Position numbers and translations under genes: made by a program. DNA of 64,000 bases from Diaminobutyricimonas aerilata. GTDB taxonomy: Bacteria; Actinomycetota; Actinomycetes; Actinomycetales; Microbacteriaceae. This document shows, one piece after another, positions 1-10,703 of the stretch. The notes beneath the pieces are model-generated. The model was not told the DNA's origin and searched no databases. It was given only the letters and a program-made list of their open reading frames with translations. The stretch covers positions 1,883,304 through 1,947,303 of the forward strand of contig NZ_PGFF01000001.1 in assembly GCF_002797715.1 (NCBI RefSeq), given 5' to 3'. Every line of letters starts with the position of its first letter. Position 1 is the stretch's first letter.

Positions 1-1163
1 ACTTCCGTCCGGACTACCTCGAACTCGGCACCGCCCGGCGGGCCCTCGGCAACCCTCCGGTGATCGCGCTCACCGCGACCGGCTCGGCCCCCGTCCGCGA
101 CGACATCATCGCTCGGCTCGGCATGAACGACCCGCTCGTCATCGCGACCGGGTTCGACCGCCGCAACATCCGCCTCTCCGTCGAGCGCCACACCACCGCA
201 TCCGAGTCGCGGCAGGCCGTGCTGGACGACATCGTCGCGCTGCCGAAACCGGGACTGCTCTACGTCGCGACGCGGGCCGACACGACGCGCTACGCCGAGG
301 CGCTCGAGGAGCTCGGCATCACGGCGCTCGGCTACCACGGCGGAATGAGCGCGCGAGACCGGAAGAGGGCGCACGAGCGCTTCCGCGACGACGAGGTGGA
401 GGTCGTCGTCGCGACCGCCGCGTTCGGCATGGGCATCGACAAGCCGAACGTGCGCTTCGTCGTGCATGCCGCGGTGCCGGACTCCCTCGACGCGTACTAC
501 CAGGAGGTCGGCCGGTCGGGCCGCGACGGCCAGGATGCGCAGGCTCGCCTGCACTACCGGCCGGAGGACCTCGGGCTGCGCCGCTTCTTCGCCGCGAAGA
601 ACCCGTCGGCCGGCCAGCTGCGCCGGGTGATCGGCACGCTGCAGTACGCCGACGCGGTCGTGTCGGTCGCCGACCTCGCCGAACGGCTCGAGCTGACCCG
701 GCGTCGCGTGGGCGGGCTCCTCGACCTCGTCGAACAGGCCGGCCGGTTGCGACGCAGTGCCCGCGGGGTGCGGTTGCGGGCGGGCGCCGATGTCGAAGAA
801 GTCGTGGCCGAGGCGATCGCCGCGGCGGAGCAACGGGAGCGGATCGACGGCAGCCGCATCGAGATGATGCGCGGCTACGCCGAGACGGACCGCTGCCGCC
901 GCGAGGTGCTGCTGGCCTACTTCGGTGAGGAGTTCACGCCGCCGTGCGACCGCTGCGACGTCTGCGAGCGGGGATCGGGACCGGAACACCACGAGGCCGA
1001 CGGTCCGTTCGCCGTGCAGTCGGCGGTACGCCACGCCCTGTGGGGCGACGGCACGGTCATGAGCACCGAGGACGACCGCATCACCGTGTACTTCGAGGCC
1101 GAGGGCTACAAGGTGCTCTCCCTCGACGCGATCGAGGAGCACGACCTGCTCGAGCAGGTGTGA
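1..1163 (+). CDS. recQ: RecQ-type ATP-dependent DNA helicase (5' truncated)
   Basis: This is the 3' portion of a RecQ-family 3'-5' DNA helicase gene. The reading frame is open from base 3, so the start codon and motifs I-II (Walker A, DEAH) lie outside the window. The visible protein begins at FRPDYLELG, which in RecQ follows the DEAH box. It then shows motif III (ALTATG), the helicase C lobe with ATAAFGMGIDKP and the arginine-finger region QEVGRSGRDG, and an RQC zinc site (C...CDRCDVC). There is no HRDC domain. The last ~45 residues (VRHALWGDGTVMS...VYFEAEGYKVLSL) instead resemble the Tudor-like tail of UvrD/PcrA helicases. The gene converges on pyk. Expected role: repair of stalled or recombining DNA. 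Confidence 0.93.
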   Translation, partial: FRPDYLELGTARRALGNPPVIALTATGSAPVRDDIIARLGMNDPLVIATGFDRRNIRLSVERHTTASESRQAVLDDIVALPKPGLLYVATRADTTRYAEALEELGITALGYHGGMSARDRKRAHERFRDDEVEVVVATAAFGMGIDKPNVRFVVHAAVPDSLDAYYQEVGRSGRDGQDAQARLHYRPEDLGLRRFFAAKNPSAGQLRRVIGTLQYADAVVSVADLAERLELTRRRVGGLLDLVEQAGRLRRSARGVRLRAGADVEEVVAEAIAAAEQRERIDGSRIEMMRGYAETDRCRREVLLAYFGEEFTPPCDRCDVCERGSGPEHHEADGPFAVQSAVRHALWGDGTVMSTEDDRITVYFEAEGYKVLSLDAIEEHDLLEQV

Positions 1164-1169
1164 GACGAC

Positions 1170-1203
1170 GAGACCCGGCCCGCGGTGCGGCGGACCGGGT
1201 CTC
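1170..1203. terminator. Stem-loop between convergent recQ and pyk
   Basis: GAGACCCGG (1170-1178) pairs exactly with CCGGGTCTC (1195-1203), and the loop contains a further CCGC/GCGG pairing. It lies between the recQ and pyk stop codons, so it can serve as a bidirectional terminator. There is no T tract, as is common in high-GC actinobacteria. Confidence 0.6.
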
Positions 1204-1218
1204 GATCGGCGGAGCGGA

Positions 1219-2667
1219 TCAGTGGCTCGACTCCCACGCCGGCGCTGCGGCGTTGATCGCATCGCCGATGCGGTGCACGCGCAGGTCGTTGGTCGACCCG
1301 GCGATGCCGGGAGGGGAACCGGAGATCACGACGACCTTGTCGCCGACCTCGGCGAGCCCGGCGTTCATGAGGTGCTCGTCGACCTGGCGGTACATCGCGT
1401 CGGTGTGGGTCACCCGGTCGACGAGGAACGACTCGATGCCCCAGGTGAGGGCCATGCGGCGCTGGGTCGCGGCGTCCGGGGTGAACGCCTTCATCGGGAT
1501 GCGGTAGCGCAGGCGCGACATCCGTCGTGCGGAGTCGCCGGACTCGGTGAAGACGCACACGTACTTGGCGTCGACGAAGTCGGCGACCTCCGCCGCGGCG
1601 AGCGTGATGGCACCGCCCTGGGTGCGCGGCTTCGTGCCGAGCGGCTGAATGCGCTCGAGCCCGTGCTCCTCGGTGGACTCGATGATGCGGGCCATCGTCT
1701 GCACGGTGATGACGGGGAACTCGCCGACGCTCGTCTCGCCCGAGAGCATGACCGCGTCCGCGCCGTCGAGCACCGCGTTGGCGCAGTCGGACGCCTCGGC
1801 GCGCGTCGGGCGCGGGCTCGAGATCATCGACTCCAGCACCTGGGTGGCGACGATGACGGGCTTCGCCATCCGACGGCACAGCTCGACCGCGCGCTTCTGC
1901 ACGATCGGCACGGCTTCGAGCGGGAGCTCGACGCCGAGGTCGCCGCGGGCGACCATGACGCCGTCGAAGGCGTCGATGATCTGCTCGAGGTTGTCCACGG
2001 CCTGCGGCTTCTCGATCTTCGCGATGACGGGGACCTTGCGTCCCTCCTCGGCCATGATCTCGTGCACCCGGTCGACGTCGGAGGCGTCGCGCACGAACGA
2101 CAGCGCGATGTAGTCGGCTCCGAGCTTGAGGCCCCAGCGCAGGTCCGCCTCGTCCTTCTCGGAGAGTGCGGGCACGTTCACGGCCACGCCGGGCAGGTTG
2201 ATGCCCTTGTTGTTCGACACGGGGCCGGGCACGACGACCTCGGTCGTCACGACGGTTCCGTCGGTCTCGAGCACGCGCAGCGTGACCTTGCCGTCGTCGA
2301 TGAGCAGGGGGTCGCCCGGCTTCACATCGTTCGGGAGGCCCTTGAACGTGGTGCCCGAGAGCTCCTTCGTGCCCACGACGTCCTCGATCGTGATCTTGAA
2401 GATGTCGCCCTGGGCGAGGTCGTACGGTCCGCCCTCGAACTTGCCGAGGCGGATCTTCGGACCCTGCAGGTCGACGAGCACCGCGACCGGCTTGCCGGCA
2501 TCCTCGGCCGCCTTGCGCACGTTGGCGTAGACGCCCTCGTGCACGTCGTAGCTGCCGTGGCTGAGGTTCATGCGGGCGACGTTGACGCCCGAGTCGATGA
2601 TGGCCCGGATGTCCTCATAGGTCGAGGTCGCGGGGCCGAGCGTGGCCACGATCTTGGCGCGTCTCAT
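1219..2667 (-). CDS. pyk: Pyruvate kinase
   Basis: This is the glycolytic enzyme converting phosphoenolpyruvate and ADP to pyruvate and ATP in the cytoplasm. At 482 residues it has the usual bacterial length. It starts at RRAKIVATLGPAT and carries NVARMNLSHG near the N-terminus, the catalytic-lysine/metal segment IAKIEKP, MVARGDLGVE, and the signature around SPRPTRAEASD and AVMLSGETSVG. A C-terminal alpha/beta domain of about 120 residues follows. ATG is preceded by GAAGGACACC, a good ribosome binding site. It is the last gene of the minus-strand amino-acid cluster, 47 nt downstream of gltD. Pyk next to the trp/lgt block is a known actinobacterial order. Confidence 0.97.
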   Translation of the reverse strand: MRRAKIVATLGPATSTYEDIRAIIDSGVNVARMNLSHGSYDVHEGVYANVRKAAEDAGKPVAVLVDLQGPKIRLGKFEGGPYDLAQGDIFKITIEDVVGTKELSGTTFKGLPNDVKPGDPLLIDDGKVTLRVLETDGTVVTTEVVVPGPVSNNKGINLPGVAVNVPALSEKDEADLRWGLKLGADYIALSFVRDASDVDRVHEIMAEEGRKVPVIAKIEKPQAVDNLEQIIDAFDGVMVARGDLGVELPLEAVPIVQKRAVELCRRMAKPVIVATQVLESMISSPRPTRAEASDCANAVLDGADAVMLSGETSVGEFPVITVQTMARIIESTEEHGLERIQPLGTKPRTQGGAITLAAAEVADFVDAKYVCVFTESGDSARRMSRLRYRIPMKAFTPDAATQRRMALTWGIESFLVDRVTHTDAMYRQVDEHLMNAGLAEVGDKVVVISGSPPGIAGSTNDLRVHRIGDAINAAAPAWESSH

Positions 2668-2714
2668 GGTGTCCTTCGTGGTGGTGGTGTGTTCGGAGGG
2701 AGGTGGAGCGGCGC

Positions 2715-4172
2715 TCAGACGGAGATCGCACGGTCGGTGGGACGCACCGGCGCGGGCAGTTCCGTCTCGCCTTCAAGGTAGCGGTCCACCGCGGCGGCGG
2801 CGGCGCGCCCCTCGGCGATGGCCCAGACGATGAGCGACTGGCCGCGACCGGCGTCGCCCGCGACGAACACGCCGGCCTCACTCGTCTGGTAGTCGTCGTC
2901 GCGCCCCACGTTGCCGCGACCGTCGAACGGCACCCGCAGCTGCTGCTCGATCGTGTCGCGCTCCGGGCCGGTGAAGCCGAGCGCGAGCAGCACGAGGTCG
3001 GCCGGGATCTCACGCTCGGTGCCCGCCTTCGGCACGCGGCGCCCGTCGAGGTACTCGGTCTCGGCGACACGGATCGCGCGGACTTCGCCCGCCTCGTTGC
3101 TCAGGAACTCGACCGTCGAGGCGAGGTAGACCCGCTCGCCGCCCTCCTCGTGTGCACTCTGCACCTCGAAGAGGGTGGGGTTCATCGGCCACGGCTGGTT
3201 CTCGGGACGCTCACTCGGCGGCTGCTGGCCGATGGCGAGGTTGGTCACCGACAGTGCGTGCTGACGGTGCGCGGTGCCGATGCAGTCCGCACCGGTGTCA
3301 CCGCCGCCCAACACGACCACGTGCTTGCCCTCGGCCGAGATCTGCTCGGGCACGTCGTCGCCCGCGCCGGCCTTGTTCTGCTGCACGAGGTAGTCCATGG
3401 CGAAGTGCACGCCCATGAGGTCGCGACCCGGGATCGGCAGGTCGCGCGGCACCGTCGCGCCGGTCGCGACCACGACGGCGTCATAGCGCGCCTTGAGGTC
3501 GTCCCAGCTGATGTCGACGCCGATCTCGACGCCGGCCCGGAAGCGCGTGCCCTCGGCCTGCATCTGCGCGAGACGGGCCTCGAGGTGCTTCTTCTCCATC
3601 TTGAAGTCCGGGATGCCGTAGCGCAGCAGACCGCCGATGCGGTCCTCACGCTCGTACACCGCGACCGTGTGGCCGGCGCGCGTGAGCTGCTGCGCGGCGG
3701 CGAGGCCGGCGGGACCGGACCCGACGACCGCGACGGTCTTGCCGGTGAGGCGCTCCGGCGGGTGCGGCGTGACCCATCCGTTCTGGAACGCCTGGTCGAT
3801 GATCGAGACCTCGACCTGCTTGATCGTCACGGGAGGCTGGTTGATGCCGAGCACGCACGCGGATTCGCACGGTGCCGGGCAGAGCCGCCCGGTGAACTCC
3901 GGGAAGTTGTTCGTCGCGTGGAGGCGCTCGATCGCGGTGCGCCCCTCGCCGCGCCACGTGAGGTCGTTCCACTCCGGGATCAGGTTGCCGAGCGGGCAGC
4001 CCTGATGACAGAACGGGATGCCGCAGTCCATGCACCGGCCGGCCTGACGGCGCAGCTCGGCGGAGTCCTGCTGTTCGTAGACCTCTTTCCAGTCCATGAG
4101 TCGCAGCGCGACGGGACGGCGACGCGGCAGCTCTCGCTGCGGCGTCTTGAGGAAGCCCTTGGGGTCAGCCAC
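2715..4172 (-). CDS. gltD: Glutamate synthase (NADPH), small subunit
   Basis: This is the beta subunit of GOGAT. It takes electrons from NADPH through FAD and iron-sulfur clusters and passes them to GltB. The 485-residue protein has N-terminal cysteine motifs [14 protein letters not shown] and CPAPCESAC for [4Fe-4S] clusters, an FAD-binding [10 protein letters not shown] around residue 150, and an NAD(P)H-binding [10 protein letters not shown] around residue 290. The family C-terminal motif with [15 protein letters not shown] is present. GTG is the start, overlapping the end of gltB by 8 nt, so translation is probably coupled. No separate promoter is visible. Confidence 0.97.
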   Translation of the reverse strand: MADPKGFLKTPQRELPRRRPVALRLMDWKEVYEQQDSAELRRQAGRCMDCGIPFCHQGCPLGNLIPEWNDLTWRGEGRTAIERLHATNNFPEFTGRLCPAPCESACVLGINQPPVTIKQVEVSIIDQAFQNGWVTPHPPERLTGKTVAVVGSGPAGLAAAQQLTRAGHTVAVYEREDRIGGLLRYGIPDFKMEKKHLEARLAQMQAEGTRFRAGVEIGVDISWDDLKARYDAVVVATGATVPRDLPIPGRDLMGVHFAMDYLVQQNKAGAGDDVPEQISAEGKHVVVLGGGDTGADCIGTAHRQHALSVTNLAIGQQPPSERPENQPWPMNPTLFEVQSAHEEGGERVYLASTVEFLSNEAGEVRAIRVAETEYLDGRRVPKAGTEREIPADLVLLALGFTGPERDTIEQQLRVPFDGRGNVGRDDDYQTSEAGVFVAGDAGRGQSLIVWAIAEGRAAAAAVDRYLEGETELPAPVRPTDRAISV

Positions 4173-7100
4173 CGGTCACCTCCAGGATCCGGTTCCACAC
4201 GATGTCGCCGTCGGGGTCGAGCCCTTCATCGACGGCGGTCTGACGGGTTGCGAGCACGGCCGCGTAGTCACGCGGCAGCACCTTGACGAACCGTGCGACG
4301 GTCGCCTCGAAGTCGTCCAGCATCCGCGCGGCGAGGGCGGAGTCGGTCTCCGCGACGTGCTGACGGAGCACATCGCGCAGGATCTCGACGTCGCCGCTGC
4401 CGAGCGGCGAGAGCAGCAGCTCTCCGCTCGCGAGGGCGTCGCGGTTCACGCTCTCCTCGCGCAGGTCGTACACGTACGCGGTCCCGCCCGACATGCCCGC
4501 GCCGAGGTTGCGGCCGGTGCTGCCGAGGATCACGGCGAGCCCGCCGGTCATGTACTCGAGCGCGTGGTCGCCCACGCCCTCCACGACCGCGGTGGCGCCG
4601 GAGTTGCGCACGAGGAACCGCTCCCCCACGATTCCGCGCAGGAACATGCTGCCTCGCGTCGCGCCGTAGCCGATCACGTTGCCGGCGATGACGTTGCGCT
4701 CGGCCGGGTAGACGCTGTCGCGGTGCGGACGCACCACCACGCGGCCGCCGGAGAGTCCCTTGCCGACGTAGTCGTTCGAGTCGCCCTCGAGGCGCAGCGT
4801 GATGCCGCTCGGGAGGAACGCGCCGAGCGACTGGCCCGCGGTGCCGTGCAGGGTGATGTCGATCGTGCCCTCGGGCAGACCGTTCTCACCGTGACGCACG
4901 GTCACCTCGTGACCGAGCATGGTGCCGACCGCGCGCTCCGTGTTGCGGATGCCGCGCTCGAGCTTCACCGGCGTGCCGTGCTCGATGGCGTCGGCCGCGG
5001 CCCGGATGAGGTCGCGGTCGAAGTGCTCGTCGAGCTCGTGGTCCTGCTGCACGCGGTTGGTGCGCGGCTCGTCGTCGGCGAAGTCCGGTCCGATGAGGAT
5101 CGGGGTCAGATCGAGGCCGTCGGTCTTCCAGTGGTCGATCGCCCGACGGGTGTCGAGCAGTTCGTGGTGGCCGATGAGCTCGTCGAGGCTGCGGAAACCG
5201 AGCTCGGCGAGGTACTCGCGCACCTCCTGGGCGAGGAACTCGAAGAAGTTGACCACGAACTCGGGCTTGCCCGAGAAACGGGCACGCAGCTCCGGGTTCT
5301 GCGTCGCGATGCCGACGGGGCACGTGTCGAGGTGGCAGACCCGCATGAGGATGCAGCCCTCCACGACGAGCGGTGCGGTCGCGAAGCCGTACTCCTCGGC
5401 GCCGAGCAGCGCCGCCACGATCACGTCGCGACCGGTCTTCATCTGGCCGTCGACCTGCACGACGACGCGGTCCCGCATGCCGTTGAGCATGAGGGTCTGC
5501 TGCGTCTCGGCGAGACCGAGCTCCCACGGGGTGCCGGCGTGCTTGAGCGAGTTGAGCGGGCTCGCGCCGGTGCCACCGTCGTGGCCCGAGACGAGCACGA
5601 CGTCGGCCTTCGCCTTCGTCACACCCGCCGCGACCGCGCCGATGCCCGACTGGCTCACGAGCTTCACGTGCACGCGAGCCTGCGGGTTCGCGCGCTTCAC
5701 GTCGAAGATCAGCTGCTTGAGATCTTCGATCGAGTAGATGTCGTGGTGGGGCGGCGGCGAGATGAGCCCGACGCCCGCGGTGCCGTGGCGGGTGCGCGCG
5801 ATCCAGGGGTAGACCTTGCTCGCGGGCAGCTGCCCGCCCTCGCCGGGCTTCGCCCCCTGCGCCATCTTGATCTGGATGTCCGTCGCATGCGTGAGGTACA
5901 TGCTCGTGACGCCGAAGCGACCCGAGGCGACCTGCTTGATGGCGCTGCGCCGCTCCGGGTCGAGCAGACGCTCGACCTCTTCGCCGCCCTCGCCGGTGTT
6001 GCTGCGGCCGCCGAGGCGGTTCATCGCGATCGCGAGCGTCTCGTGCGCCTCCTTGCTGATCGATCCGTAGCTCATCGCGCCGGTGTTGAACCGCTTGACG
6101 ATCGACTCGATCGGCTCCACCTCGTCGAGCGGGATGGGCGGACGCACGCCGGTGCGCAGCTCGAAGAGCCCGCGCAGGGTCATGAGCTCGGCCGCCTGCT
6201 CGTCGACGAGGCGCGTGTAGTCGCGGAAGATGTCGTACCGGCGCGCGCGGGTGGAGTGCTGGAGCCGGAACACCGTGTCGGGGTTGAACAGGTGCGGCGG
6301 GCCGCCGCGGCGCCACTGGTACTCGCCGCCGGTCTGCAGCCGCTCGTGGGCGACGACCGCGCCGTCCTCCGGGTACGCGGCCGAGTGACGCGCCGCGTTC
6401 TCGGCGGCGATGACCTCGATGCCGACTCCGCCGAGCAGCGTGGAGGTGCCGGTGAAGTACTGGTCGACGAACTCGCGGCTGAGTCCGACAGCCTCGAACG
6501 CCTGGGCGCCGGCGTAGGAGCTCACGACCGAGATGCCCATCTTGGACATGATCTTGAGCACGCCCTTGCCGAGCGCCTTGATGAGGTTGCGCACCGCCTT
6601 CTCGGGCGTGACGCCCTGCAGCGTGCCGTTACGCACGAGCTCTTCGGCCGTCTCCATCGCGAGGTACGGGTTGATCGCCGAGGCGCCGTAGCCGACGAGC
6701 AGCGCGACGTGGTGCACCTCGCGCACGTCTCCGGCCTCGACGATGATGCCGACCTTCATGCGCGTCTCGCGACGGATGAGGTGGTGGTGCACCGCTGCGA
6801 GCATGAGCAGCGACGGCACCGGCGCGAGGTCGGCGTTCGAGTCGCGGTCGGAGAGCACGAGGAACTGCGCGCCCCGCTCGATCGCCTCGTCGGCCTCGCG
6901 GCACATCTGGGCGATGCGCTTCTCCATCGCCTGCGGGCCGTCGTCCACGCGGTACAGGCCGCGGATGGTCGTGGTCAGGTGGCTGCCGGGCCGCGGGTCG
7001 ATGTGCTGGATCTTCGCGAGCTCGTCGTTGTCGATGACCGGGAAGTCGACCGTCACCTGGCGCGCGTGCTCGGGCGTCGCGTCGAGCAGGTTGCGCTCGG

Positions 7101-8742
7101 GACCGATGCCGAGCCGCATCGAGGTGACGACCTCTTCGCGGATCGAGTCGAGCGGCGGGTTCGTCACCTGCGCGAACTGCTGGGTGAAGTAGTCGAAGAG
7201 CAGCCGGGGCCGCTTCGAGAGCACCGCGATCGGCGTGTCGGAGCCCATCGCGCCGAGGGGTTCGGCGGCGTTCTTGGCCATCGGCCCGATGAGGATGCGC
7301 ACCTCCTCCTCGGTGTAGCCGAACGTGCGCTGACGACGGGTGACCGACGCGGGGGTGTGCACGATGTGCTCCCGCTCGGGCAGGTCCTTGAGGTCGATCT
7401 GGCCCTGCTCGAGCCACTCGCCCCATGGGCGCGCTGCGGCGAGCTCGGACTTGATCTCGTCGTCCTCGATGAGCCGGCCCTCGACCGTGTCGACGAGGAA
7501 CATCTTGCCGGGACGCAGGCGGCCCTTGCGCACGACGCGGCTCGGATCGACGTCGAGCACGCCGATCTCGCTCGCGAGCACGACCAGGCCGTCGTCGGTG
7601 ACGAGGAACCGTCCGGGACGCAGACCGTTGCGGTCGAGCGTCGCGCCGACGAGCGAGCCGTCGGTGAAGACGAGGGCGGCGGGGCCGTCCCACGGCTCCA
7701 TGAGCATCGAGTGGTACTCGTAGAACGCGCGGCGGGCCGGGTCGAGATCGGTCTGGTTCTCGTACGCCTCGGGGACCGTCATCATCATCGCGTGCGGCAG
7801 CGAGCGACCGCCGAGGTTGAGCAGTTCGATGACCTCGTCGAGCGAGGCGGAGTCGCTCGCGCCCGGGGTGACGATGGGCAGCACCGGCGAGAGGTCGCCG
7901 AGCAGCTCCGACTCGAGCTGGCTCTGCCGCGCGCGCATCCAGTTGCGGTTGCCCTGCACGGTGTTGATTTCGCCGTTGTGGGCGATCATGCGGAACGGCT
8001 GGGCGAGCGGCCACGACGGGAAGGTGTTCGTGGAGTACCGGGAGTGCACGAGCGCGAGCTTCGAGGCGAACCGCTCGTCGCTCAGGTCCGGATAGAACGG
8101 CTCGAGCTGCAGGGTCGTGACCATGCCCTTGTAGACGAGCGTGCGGCTCGACAGGGAGGGGAAGAACACCTCGACCTCGCGCTCGGCGCGCTTGCGCAGC
8201 CGGAACGTCTGACGGTCGAGCACGATGCCCGCGTGCGGGGCCCCGGTCGCGTCGCGGCGCTCCGAGGCGAGGAAGAGCTGCTCGAACGCCGGCATGGCCC
8301 CGCGGGCGAGGTTGCCGAGGTGTTCGGGCGCGACGGGCACCTCACGCCAGGTGAGCACCCGCAGGCCCTCCTCGACGGCGAGTTCGCCGATGCGCGCCTT
8401 GACGGCCGCGCGGGCGTCCTCGTCGACCGGCAGGAACGCCATGCCGACGGCGTACTGGCCGACCGGCGGCAGTTCGACGCCGGCGACGGCGCGCAGGAAC
8501 GCGTCGGGGATCTGCGTGATGATGCCCGCACCGTCACCGGTGCCGGCATCGGAGCCGACCGCGCCGCGGTGCTCGAGGTGGCGCAGCGCGTCGAGCGCGG
8601 CGTCGATGATGTCGTGCCCCGCCGTGCCGCGCAGGGTCGCGACCATGGCGAGCCCGCATGCGTCGCGCTCGTTGCGCGGGTCGAACATGCCGGTCGCCTG
8701 CGGAACCAGGCCGAAGCGCTGGAAAGTGGGCGTGAGAGCCAT
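4165..8742 (-). CDS. gltB: Glutamate synthase (NADPH), large subunit
   Basis: This is the alpha subunit of GOGAT, which makes two glutamates from glutamine and 2-oxoglutarate. With the ATG at 8742 it is 1,525 residues. The sequence [11 protein letters not shown] places the Ntn-type glutaminase nucleophile at Cys29, after a propeptide that is normally removed. The central and FMN-binding synthase domains follow, then the 3Fe-4S cysteines in [11 protein letters not shown] and a C-terminal GXGXG beta-helix domain (e.g. GGTAYVYD). I prefer the ATG at 8742 because GAGGA lies 8 nt upstream of it. An in-frame GTG at 8757 lacks a ribosome binding site. gltD follows with an 8-nt overlap. Confidence 0.96.
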   Translation of the reverse strand: MALTPTFQRFGLVPQATGMFDPRNERDACGLAMVATLRGTAGHDIIDAALDALRHLEHRGAVGSDAGTGDGAGIITQIPDAFLRAVAGVELPPVGQYAVGMAFLPVDEDARAAVKARIGELAVEEGLRVLTWREVPVAPEHLGNLARGAMPAFEQLFLASERRDATGAPHAGIVLDRQTFRLRKRAEREVEVFFPSLSSRTLVYKGMVTTLQLEPFYPDLSDERFASKLALVHSRYSTNTFPSWPLAQPFRMIAHNGEINTVQGNRNWMRARQSQLESELLGDLSPVLPIVTPGASDSASLDEVIELLNLGGRSLPHAMMMTVPEAYENQTDLDPARRAFYEYHSMLMEPWDGPAALVFTDGSLVGATLDRNGLRPGRFLVTDDGLVVLASEIGVLDVDPSRVVRKGRLRPGKMFLVDTVEGRLIEDDEIKSELAAARPWGEWLEQGQIDLKDLPEREHIVHTPASVTRRQRTFGYTEEEVRILIGPMAKNAAEPLGAMGSDTPIAVLSKRPRLLFDYFTQQFAQVTNPPLDSIREEVVTSMRLGIGPERNLLDATPEHARQVTVDFPVIDNDELAKIQHIDPRPGSHLTTTIRGLYRVDDGPQAMEKRIAQMCREADEAIERGAQFLVLSDRDSNADLAPVPSLLMLAAVHHHLIRRETRMKVGIIVEAGDVREVHHVALLVGYGASAINPYLAMETAEELVRNGTLQGVTPEKAVRNLIKALGKGVLKIMSKMGISVVSSYAGAQAFEAVGLSREFVDQYFTGTSTLLGGVGIEVIAAENAARHSAAYPEDGAVVAHERLQTGGEYQWRRGGPPHLFNPDTVFRLQHSTRARRYDIFRDYTRLVDEQAAELMTLRGLFELRTGVRPPIPLDEVEPIESIVKRFNTGAMSYGSISKEAHETLAIAMNRLGGRSNTGEGGEEVERLLDPERRSAIKQVASGRFGVTSMYLTHATDIQIKMAQGAKPGEGGQLPASKVYPWIARTRHGTAGVGLISPPPHHDIYSIEDLKQLIFDVKRANPQARVHVKLVSQSGIGAVAAGVTKAKADVVLVSGHDGGTGASPLNSLKHAGTPWELGLAETQQTLMLNGMRDRVVVQVDGQMKTGRDVIVAALLGAEEYGFATAPLVVEGCILMRVCHLDTCPVGIATQNPELRARFSGKPEFVVNFFEFLAQEVREYLAELGFRSLDELIGHHELLDTRRAIDHWKTDGLDLTPILIGPDFADDEPRTNRVQQDHELDEHFDRDLIRAAADAIEHGTPVKLERGIRNTERAVGTMLGHEVTVRHGENGLPEGTIDITLHGTAGQSLGAFLPSGITLRLEGDSNDYVGKGLSGGRVVVRPHRDSVYPAERNVIAGNVIGYGATRGSMFLRGIVGERFLVRNSGATAVVEGVGDHALEYMTGGLAVILGSTGRNLGAGMSGGTAYVYDLREESVNRDALASGELLLSPLGSGDVEILRDVLRQHVAETDSALAARMLDDFEATVARFVKVLPRDYAAVLATRQTAVDEGLDPDGDIVWNRILEVTGG

Positions 8743-8799
8743 GACTACCGTCCTCACGTAGGTACTGCCGGGGGGACGACGCTGGCCCGCGGGTGGGAC

Positions 8800-8818
8800 G
8801 CCATCCGGGACGGATGGC
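8800..8818 (-). terminator. Weak stem-loop between lgt and gltB
   Basis: GCCATCC pairs with GGATGGC around a five-base loop, in the 106-nt gap downstream of lgt and upstream of gltB. There is no T run. It may attenuate the trp/lgt transcript before gltB or simply mark the gap. Confidence 0.3.
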
Positions 8819-8848
8819 AGGGGGTGACGGCGCTCGGGTGGAACGTGC

Positions 8849-9871
8849 CTAGGACTTGGTGCCTGCGCCGCTTGTGGCGGGCGTCTCGGTGGACTCCTCG
8901 GCGACGTCGCCGATCTCGTCTTCTTCCGAGTAGGTGTCGTCCGAGTCTACCTCAGCCGAACGCTCCGGCTCGCGACCGGGCATGTACGGCCCCGGTTCGC
9001 GTCCCGGGTGGCGTCGCGACTGCACGAACAGGATGACCACGCCGATGAAGATGGCGAGGAATGCGCCCCAGACGTTCGACCGGATGCCGAGGAACAGCTC
9101 GCTCGGATCCACCCGGATCGACTCGAACCACGAGCGACCCAGCCCGTACCAGATGAGGTAGAGGCCGAAGACCTTGCCCCACTGCAAGCGGTACTCGCGT
9201 TCGATGAGCAGGATGAGGACCACGCCGAACAGGTTCCAGAGCATCTCGTACAGGAACGTCGGGTGGAACAGGGTTCCGTCCTCGAGCCCGGCCGGGAAGG
9301 CCGGGTTGCTCGACTCGATCTCGAGACCCCACGGCAGGTCGGTCGGCGTGCCGAAGAGCTCGTGGTTGAAGTAGTTGCCGAGGCGACCGAGCGCCTGCGC
9401 GACGAGCAGCCCGGGCGCGAGGGCGTCCGCGAAGGTCCAGAAGCGCAGGCCCGAGAGGCGGCAGCCGATCCAGGCGCCGACCGCTCCGCCGACGAGCGAT
9501 CCGAAGATCGCGATGCCGCCGTTCTGGATGGCGAGGATCTCGAGCGGGTTCTTGTCCGCGCCGAAGTAGTCGTCGGGGTGCGTGAGCACGTGCCACGCCC
9601 GCGCGCCGATGATGCCGAAGATGATGGCCCACAGCGCCACGTCGAGCACGGCGCCACGATCGGTGCCGCGCCGGTGCAGTCGGGCATCCGTGATGAGGGC
9701 CGCGGCGACCATGCCCAGCAGCAGGCAGATCGCGTAGGTGTGGATGCGGATGTCGAACGGCAGATCCCAGCCGAAGGCGTCACGGAGCCACTCGGACACG
9801 TTGAACAGCACCTGCCACTGCGGGTCGGGGCTCGGAATGCTCGAGTGGAGGAGCGAAAGCGGCGAGAACAC
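8849..9871 (-). CDS. lgt: Prolipoprotein diacylglyceryl transferase
   Basis: This integral membrane enzyme transfers a diacylglyceryl group from phosphatidylglycerol to the lipobox cysteine of prelipoproteins. The 340-residue protein has about seven hydrophobic segments. Its Lgt signature appears as [20 protein letters not shown], with the conserved region around HPTFLYE further on. It ends in an acidic, Ser/Thr/Glu-rich tail of about 50 residues that looks disordered. The GTG start has AAGGTG nine nt upstream. It lies 37 nt after trpA in the same direction. lgt directly downstream of trpA is typical of actinobacteria. The sulfonate-type binding protein in this window (Cys24) is a likely substrate. 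Confidence 0.96.
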   Translation of the reverse strand: MFSPLSLLHSSIPSPDPQWQVLFNVSEWLRDAFGWDLPFDIRIHTYAICLLLGMVAAALITDARLHRRGTDRGAVLDVALWAIIFGIIGARAWHVLTHPDDYFGADKNPLEILAIQNGGIAIFGSLVGGAVGAWIGCRLSGLRFWTFADALAPGLLVAQALGRLGNYFNHELFGTPTDLPWGLEIESSNPAFPAGLEDGTLFHPTFLYEMLWNLFGVVLILLIEREYRLQWGKVFGLYLIWYGLGRSWFESIRVDPSELFLGIRSNVWGAFLAIFIGVVILFVQSRRHPGREPGPYMPGREPERSAEVDSDDTYSEEDEIGDVAEESTETPATSGAGTKS

Positions 9872-9908
9872 CTACGCGGTCACCTTTCTGGGAACGACGG
9901 CCATCAGC

Positions 9909-10703
9909 CTAGTGTGCGTGCGGAGCGCGGGCGCCCGCGGCGAGGGCGGCGGCGACGCGCGCCACCTCGGGCACCCCACCGTCGGCGAGGGCGGAGACGA
10001 GCGCGGAACCGACTATCGCTCCGTCACCGTACTCGAGCACCTCGGTCACCTGCGCGGCCGTGGAGATGCCGATGCCGACGCACGCGTTCTCGGCTCCCGC
10101 CTCGCGCAGTCGCGCGACGAGCCGCCGGGCGGCCGCGTCGACGTCCTGCCGGGCGCCCGTGATGCCCATGGTGGAGACGGCGTAGACGAAGCCGCGGCTC
10201 GCGGCGACGGTGGCGCGCAGGCGTTCGTCGCTCGAGCTCGGTGCGGCGAGGAACACCCGCTCGAGCCCGGTGGTGTCGCTCGTCGCGATCCACTCGTCGG
10301 CGGAGTCCGGGGTGATGTCGGGGGTGATGAGACCGGCGCCGCCCGCGTCGCGGAGGGTCACGGCGAAACGCTCGACCCCGTACTGCACGACGGGGTTCCA
10401 GTAGGTCATCACGAGCACCGGCGCGTCGACCCGCGCGCGGATGCGCTCGACCGCGGTGAAGACGTCGCGCAGGCGGAAGCCGGCGCTCAGCGCCGCCTGG
10501 GTGGCGCGCTGGATCGCGAGGCCGTCCATGACCGGGTCGGAGTAGGGCACGCCGAGCTCGAGGGCGTCGACGCCGTTCTCGACGAGGGCGACGGCGGCTT
10601 CGACGCTCGTGTCGAGGTCGGGGAATCCGACCGGGAGGTAACCGATGAGCGCTCCCCCGCCCGCCTCGCGGCGGGCGGCGATGGTGTCGGCGACGTGGAT
10701 CAC
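9909..10703 (-). CDS. trpA: Tryptophan synthase alpha chain
   Basis: This subunit cleaves indole-3-glycerol phosphate to indole and glyceraldehyde 3-phosphate, and indole is channelled to TrpB. The TIM barrel is 264 residues, the usual length. The catalytic Glu and Asp are in YLPVGFPD...[13 protein letters not shown]. The phosphate-binding Gly-rich loop IGISTAAQ is near the C-terminus. The GTG start overlaps the trpB TGA (GTGA), indicating translational coupling of the two subunits. Confidence 0.97.
   Translation of the reverse strand: MIHVADTIAARREAGGGALIGYLPVGFPDLDTSVEAAVALVENGVDALELGVPYSDPVMDGLAIQRATQAALSAGFRLRDVFTAVERIRARVDAPVLVMTYWNPVVQYGVERFAVTLRDAGGAGLITPDITPDSADEWIATSDTTGLERVFLAAPSSSDERLRATVAASRGFVYAVSTMGITGARQDVDAAARRLVARLREAGAENACVGIGISTAAQVTEVLEYGDGAIVGSALVSALADGGVPEVARVAAALAAGARAPHAH

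Noticed and set aside
1195-1215. A partial match to the GGTCTCGAT element downstream of recQ (GGGTCTCGATCGGCGG).
   Set aside because: Only the first part matches, there is no CTACTCGACC end, and the bases are explained by the stem-loop terminator.
4096-9036. Very long plus-strand open frame opposite gltB (and similar ones opposite carB, alaS, priA-metK-coaBC and rpsD-rarA).
   Set aside because: Composition is Arg/Val/Asp/His-rich, without domains, and arises from the mirror of high-GC codon use opposite well-identified genes.
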